A DNA stretch of 64,000 nt, taken from positions 62,001 to 126,000 of the forward strand of contig NZ_VWSG01000010.1 in the NCBI RefSeq assembly GCF_008629655.1, in the 5' to 3' direction. Below, one piece after another: positions 59,936 to 64,000 of the stretch; the stretch's first letter is position 1; each line of letters starts with the position of its first letter. The DNA comes from Paenimyroides baculatum. Its GTDB lineage: Bacteria > Bacteroidota > Bacteroidia > Flavobacteriales > Flavobacteriaceae. The position numbers and the translations under genes are program-made. The notes beneath the pieces were generated by a model. It saw only the letters and a list, made by a program, of their open reading frames with translations. It had not been told where the DNA came from and ran no database searches.

Positions 59936-62900
59936 ATGAAAAAAATTACACATTTTTTTGTGGCAATGTTCATCCTTCTTTTAGGATTTGGCGCTAGATC
60001 CCAGGTAGCATCTTACGTCTTTTCTCATAATGTTGGAACATTTACCCCTAATTCATCAACTGCAACACAGCTTGCTGCGGTTGAGGCAGATTTTGCAATT
60101 AGTGCTGTAACACCAATTGGCTTTAATTTTGTTTATGGTAGTAGTACCTATAGCGATTTTAAAATGTCTTCTGACGGATATATTTCGTTCAGTGCTACCG
60201 CAACTAATACCGGATCGCCTAACTTGTCTACGGCTAATGCCGCAATCAGACCAATTATTGCCCCTCTTTGGGGGGATTTAGACGGTAATGCTACTGTTTC
60301 GGGCACAAAAGTTTCCAAAGCTACCTATCAAGTTACCGGAACCGCACCTAACAGAGTTTTAACTGTTGAATGGCTTAACTGGGAATGGAGCTGGAGTAGT
60401 ACTACCCCAGTTATATCTTTCCAAGTAAAGCTATACGAAACTACAAATGTAATTGAATTTGTATATCGTCATGAAACAACAGCTAATACTACTACTACTG
60501 CAAGTATTGGAATTAATGACGCTACAGGTAGCGGTAATGGTTCTTTTCTAAATTTGAATACAAGCATGGCTACACCTACTGTAACAAGCACAACAGCCGT
60601 TACAAGTTTAAGTGGGAGACCTGTTGATAATCAGATTTTTAGATTCACCCCTCCACCTTGTTTATACAAAGGAACTGTAAGTGTAACAAATATTAACATC
60701 CCAACAGCTACTCTGAATCTTTCTATACCTGCAAGTGTAGATATGGATTTCTTTGTTACTAACGGTGCTGCACCTACAGCTGGTTCTACACCTAGTTTAA
60801 CAATATTGTCAGGTCAATCTTCTGGTACTTTATCGGGGTTATCAGGTTCGTCCTCATATGTTGTTTATGTAAGATATTCTTGTTCATCAACAGGACCAGT
60901 TATTGGTTGGGTAAAAGCATTAACTTTTGACACACCTTGTGGAATTATAACGGGCAATTTCTTTGAAGGGTTTGAGAATTCTACCGTTGGTAGTTCTACA
61001 AATCAAAATGCCCCTTATTGCTGGACAAACCTTAACACCACTGGCTATCAATTTAACTATGGCTATGTATATAATTTTAATGCAAAGACAGGCACTAATT
61101 GTTATTACAACTACCGTTATCCTTTAACAACAGCACCAAATGGTGATATGTTATTAATTTCTCCACAAACTGCTGATTTAGGAAATGGTACTAAGCAACT
61201 TCGTTTTTCTATTAGATCTTCATCCACTTCCACTACTCCAAAATTAAATATTTATAGAATGAATGGAGTAACAGGAACAGCTATTAAGACACTAATTCAA
61301 AGTATTCCTATAAAAAGTACTACTTATACTGAATATATAGTACCTCTACCTGTTACTAATGATGATTATTTCGCATTTGGATTTGAACACACAAAACCTG
61401 GTGAGTTTCCAACTACTTACTTAGACGATATTTATTACGAAGATTTATCACCATGTATATTTCCTTCTAATATACAAGCTAGTAACATATCTATTACTGG
61501 AGCAACAATTACATGGAATGCCTCTATGGCTACTGGAGTTACAGGATATGAATATGAAATTCGTACATCTGGTGCTCCGGGTACCGCTGGAGCCATAGGA
61601 ACAGGATCTACTACTGCACCAACGACTACCTTTACAACAAACATCTTAACAGGTGCTACTACCTACTATGTTTATGTACGTAGTGTTTGTGGCACATCAA
61701 AAGGTATATGGACCATGTTTCCTGTAGAATTTAATACCCTTTGCCCTATTTATACAAATAATTTCTTTGAAGGGTTTGAAACTACAGCTACAGGTAGTTC
61801 AAGTAATGAAACATATCCACTATGTTGGACATATATTGATACCGTTAGCCCAGTAAACAATGCTTACAATTATGTTACAACTGTTGCCAAGACAGGTAGT
61901 AGAGGTTACTATTCATACCGCTACCCTTTACTACAAAGTGATGGACAATTAATGTTGGTATCTCCTGAAACAAACAATTTAGGCAACGGAACCAAACAAA
62001 TACGTTTTTGGGCACGTAGTTCATCTACTTCATACTCTCCAAAATTAGTTATCTATTCAATGAATGGTAATACTGTATCTTCAACAAAAACAGTTGTGAC
62101 AAGTATTAATATACCTTCAACAACTACGTTTGCTGAATATATTGTACCATTACCACCTACAACCGATGATTATTTTGCATTTTCATTTGAACATCAAATG
62201 CCTACACAGTACACATCTATTTATTTAGATGACATTTACTATGAAGACATGGCAGCATGCATCTTCCCATTAAATATACAAACTGCAAACACAACAACAA
62301 CAGGCACTACTATATCATGGGATGCTTCGTTAGGAACTGGTGTTACAGGCTATGAATATGAAATTCGTACATCAGGTGCAGCGGGATCTGGTGCAACAGG
62401 CTTAGTAAAAACAGGCATTGTTAATGCACCGGCTACATCTGTAAATATTACAGGTTTAAACCACTCAACAACTTATACTGTTCATATTCGAAGTAAATGT
62501 GGTACATCAAACGGTATGTGGACAAAATTTCCTTTAGATTTTAATACCTTGTGTGATGTAATGACAGGTAATTTCTTTGAAGGGTTTGAAACAACAAAAC
62601 CAGGAGGTTCTACCAATCAAAATGCGCCTATATGTTGGACAAATTTAAACACTACCGGATACCAATATAATTATGGTTATGTTTATAATTTCAATGCAAG
62701 AACAGGCACTAACTGTTTTTACCCTTATCGCTACCCATTAAGTACAGCTCCAAACGGTGATATGTTACTTATTTCTCCTGAAACAAATAATTTAGGAAAT
62801 GGTATGAAACGCTTACGTTTCTGGGTAAGATCGGGATATACAGGATATACTCCTAATTTAAAAATTTACACAATGAGTGGAAATACAGCTACTGCTGCTG

Positions 62901-64000
62901 CTACAAAAACATTGGTAAAAAGTATTCCTTTAACACATGATACTTACAAAGAGTATATTGTTTATTTCCCTATAACTACAGATGACTATTTTGCATTCTC
63001 GTTTGAGCATACAGACCCAAGTCAATATCCTTATTTATATTTAGATGATATTTATTATGAAGACGCACCTGCCTGTAAACCAATTGAAGACAGTACTATT
63101 AAAGTTACCAATATAGGTAAAAGCAGTTTTACCGTTTCTTGGCAAGATCTTTTTAATACAACTCAAATGGCTTATCAAGTAGAAGTTCGTACAACAGGTA
63201 ACCCAGGAACACCTGGAGCTGTGTTTAACGGAACTACAGCTGTTGGTGTTACCAACTTGGTTGCAACAGGGCTAAATCCTTCTACAGATTATAAAGTGTA
63301 TGTACGCTCGGTTTGTTCTTCAACAGAACAAAGTGTATGGTCAAGTGCTGTTGCGGCTACCACTTTATGTAATTATTCAGATTTTGTATCTTACACACCG
63401 TCTTTGGCATTGTGTGGTCCGCAAAAAGCAGAATTATCTGCCGTATTAGTGGATCCAACTGCAATGGCAGCATGGTACGACGCTAAAAATGATGCAATAC
63501 CTTTATTTGAAGGTCCGGATTTTATATCTGCTACAGATATAACCCAAGACAGAAGTTTTTGGTTACGTAGTAGAAAAACTACTGCTAACACACCAGTTCA
63601 AATAGGAAATGGAACTCTTACAGATCAATATGCTGTTGGTTCTTTCTTATATCACGGATGGGGAGGTTACAGACATCAGTATATTTTTACAGCAGCTGAA
63701 TTAACAGCAGGTGGATTAGTGGCAGGACCTATATCAGCATTAAAATTTGACATTGTTAATCCGGGAACTGGGCCAAGACCTGATTTTTCTATTGCAATAG
63801 GAAAAGCTACCAGTACAACAGCAGCAATTCCTATGGTTCCAAATAGTTCTTTACACCAAGCTTACAGTTCAACTTCTCAAACTTTTACAACTGGTATAAT
63901 GAACTTTGCGTTTACTACACCTTATGTGTGGGATGGAGTAAGTGACCTTGTGGTACAAACCAATTGGAGTACAGGTACTTTTGGAAATAATTATGGCCAA
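59936..64000 (+). CDS. Large repetitive secreted protein, probable type IX cargo (3' end outside window)
   Basis: A frame open for 1,355 codons from the ATG at 59936 to the end of the window, so the C-terminus is missing. The signal peptide ends about residue 22 (LGFGARSQ). Residues about 30-215 form a beta-sandwich opening common in Bacteroidota surface proteins, then an Fn3-like segment. Three tandem units of 268-270 residues follow (341-608, 609-878, 879-1145). Each has a jelly-roll (MAM/choice-of-anchor-like) part with FFEGFE, CWT, SPET, YFAF and YLDDIYYED, and an Fn3-like part ending in a Cys. An Ig-like region (about 1150-1210) and a further beta-rich domain follow. A type IX C-terminal signal is expected downstream. 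It may be an adhesin or glycan-binding protein. The codons are AT-rich like the rest. Confidence 0.9.
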   Translation, partial: MKKITHFFVAMFILLLGFGARSQVASYVFSHNVGTFTPNSSTATQLAAVEADFAISAVTPIGFNFVYGSSTYSDFKMSSDGYISFSATATNTGSPNLSTANAAIRPIIAPLWGDLDGNATVSGTKVSKATYQVTGTAPNRVLTVEWLNWEWSWSSTTPVISFQVKLYETTNVIEFVYRHETTANTTTTASIGINDATGSGNGSFLNLNTSMATPTVTSTTAVTSLSGRPVDNQIFRFTPPPCLYKGTVSVTNINIPTATLNLSIPASVDMDFFVTNGAAPTAGSTPSLTILSGQSSGTLSGLSGSSSYVVYVRYSCSSTGPVIGWVKALTFDTPCGIITGNFFEGFENSTVGSSTNQNAPYCWTNLNTTGYQFNYGYVYNFNAKTGTNCYYNYRYPLTTAPNGDMLLISPQTADLGNGTKQLRFSIRSSSTSTTPKLNIYRMNGVTGTAIKTLIQSIPIKSTTYTEYIVPLPVTNDDYFAFGFEHTKPGEFPTTYLDDIYYEDLSPCIFPSNIQASNISITGATITWNASMATGVTGYEYEIRTSGAPGTAGAIGTGSTTAPTTTFTTNILTGATTYYVYVRSVCGTSKGIWTMFPVEFNTLCPIYTNNFFEGFETTATGSSSNETYPLCWTYIDTVSPVNNAYNYVTTVAKTGSRGYYSYRYPLLQSDGQLMLVSPETNNLGNGTKQIRFWARSSSTSYSPKLVIYSMNGNTVSSTKTVVTSINIPSTTTFAEYIVPLPPTTDDYFAFSFEHQMPTQYTSIYLDDIYYEDMAACIFPLNIQTANTTTTGTTISWDASLGTGVTGYEYEIRTSGAAGSGATGLVKTGIVNAPATSVNITGLNHSTTYTVHIRSKCGTSNGMWTKFPLDFNTLCDVMTGNFFEGFETTKPGGSTNQNAPICWTNLNTTGYQYNYGYVYNFNARTGTNCFYPYRYPLSTAPNGDMLLISPETNNLGNGMKRLRFWVRSGYTGYTPNLKIYTMSGNTATAAATKTLVKSIPLTHDTYKEYIVYFPITTDDYFAFSFEHTDPSQYPYLYLDDIYYEDAPACKPIEDSTIKVTNIGKSSFTVSWQDLFNTTQMAYQVEVRTTGNPGTPGAVFNGTTAVGVTNLVATGLNPSTDYKVYVRSVCSSTEQSVWSSAVAATTLCNYSDFVSYTPSLALCGPQKAELSAVLVDPTAMAAWYDAKNDAIPLFEGPDFISATDITQDRSFWLRSRKTTANTPVQIGNGTLTDQYAVGSFLYHGWGGYRHQYIFTAAELTAGGLVAGPISALKFDIVNPGTGPRPDFSIAIGKATSTTAAIPMVPNSSLHQAYSSTSQTFTTGIMNFAFTTPYVWDGVSDLVVQTNWSTGTFGNNYGQ
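60956..61759 (+). repeat. Tandem protein repeat, unit 1 (268 codons)
   Basis: Begins NFFEGFENSTVG, includes CWTNLNTTGYQ, YYNYRYPLTTAP, DDIYYEDLSPC and an Fn3-like segment. Units 1 and 3 share CWTNLNTTGYQ and YGYVYNFNA almost exactly. Confidence 0.85.
61760..62569 (+). repeat. Tandem protein repeat, unit 2 (270 codons)
   Basis: Begins NFFEGFETTATGSS, the most divergent of the three in its first half (CWTYIDTVSPVN), but matching in LISPET-type, YFAFSFEHQMP and LDDIYYEDMAAC and in its Fn3-like half. Confidence 0.85.
62570..63370 (+). repeat. Tandem protein repeat, unit 3 (about 267 codons)
   Basis: Begins NFFEGFETTKPGGS, with CWTNLNTTGYQYNYG shared with unit 1, DDIYYEDAPAC and a more diverged Fn3-like half ending AATTLC. 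Confidence 0.85.

Noticed and set aside
61435..61644. Minus-strand frames inside the large secreted protein (also 63391-63591)
   Set aside because: They are opposite a long intact plus-strand frame with clear repeat structure.

Overview
The window is chromosomal DNA from a member of the Flavobacteriaceae (Bacteroidota). The evidence is the gldK-gldL-gldM-gldN cluster of the type IX secretion/gliding apparatus, several large TonB-linked barrels with carboxypeptidase-like plug extensions, a short RpoD-type sigma factor, promoters of the Bacteroidetes form (-7 TAnnTTTG, sometimes with -33 TTTG), weak or absent Shine-Dalgarno sequences, and an AT-rich genome with many hairpin-plus-T-run terminators. 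The genus cannot be fixed from the sequence alone. No tRNA, rRNA, CRISPR array, phage or transposase was seen.

Layout. 1-4.6 kb: end of an outer-membrane barrel gene, then hemL, a glucosaminidase/LysM lipoprotein, a PLP deaminase and a small membrane protein on the minus strand. 4.7-7.5 kb: a DUF5522 cysteine-rich domain joined in frame to urocanate hydratase, then a DUF4136 lipoprotein. 7.5-20.7 kb (minus): ABC-F ATPase, FAD oxidoreductase, gldKLMN, an arginase-fold protein with a degraded metal site, topA, and a SLOG-like/WYL gene pair. 20.8-28.1 kb (plus): miaB, a four-helix-bundle gene flanked by inverted repeats, a sigma-54 activator, lptE, a TPR-like protein, secG, groES-groEL. 28.2-31.9 kb (minus): LemA-like protein and a probable metal-uptake trio (HYC_CC_PP protein, TonB receptor, HMA protein). 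31.9-38.2 kb (plus): GAF protein, rpsO, pnp, a secreted protein, rpoD, an ECF sigma factor with a membrane partner. 38.4-41.0 kb: pirin-like bicupin, intradiol dioxygenase lipoprotein, an unknown gene and a frameshifted gene, separated by three hairpins with one shared stem. 41.0-48.7 kb: ahcY, a phosphopantetheinyl transferase, arfB, a TPP riboswitch with its TonB receptor, a Rieske-like lipoprotein, greA behind a leader terminator, a HIT protein and a broken acetyltransferase. 48.8-56.8 kb: histidine kinase, flavin reductase, DUF3127 protein with an SSB-like tail, aat, a DUF6056 membrane protein, frameshifted tag, and a large TonB-family barrel. 56.9-59.6 kb (minus): rplM-rpsI-rpsB-tsf. 59.9-64 kb: the first 1,355 codons of a very large repetitive secreted protein, a probable type IX secretion cargo.

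How it fits together. Most of the window is core housekeeping in conserved flavobacterial order. The less ordinary parts are the DUF5522-HutU fusion, the arginase-like pseudoenzyme beside gldK, the SLOG/WYL pair, a reading frame that runs through a TPP riboswitch, a terminator in the greA leader, the SSB-like tail on DUF3127, three genes broken by single-base shifts, and several families of intergenic inverted repeats. I did not find a clear-cut new defence or biosynthetic system. The SLOG/WYL pair and the bicupin/dioxygenase/unknown cluster are the best candidates for an undescribed functional unit.
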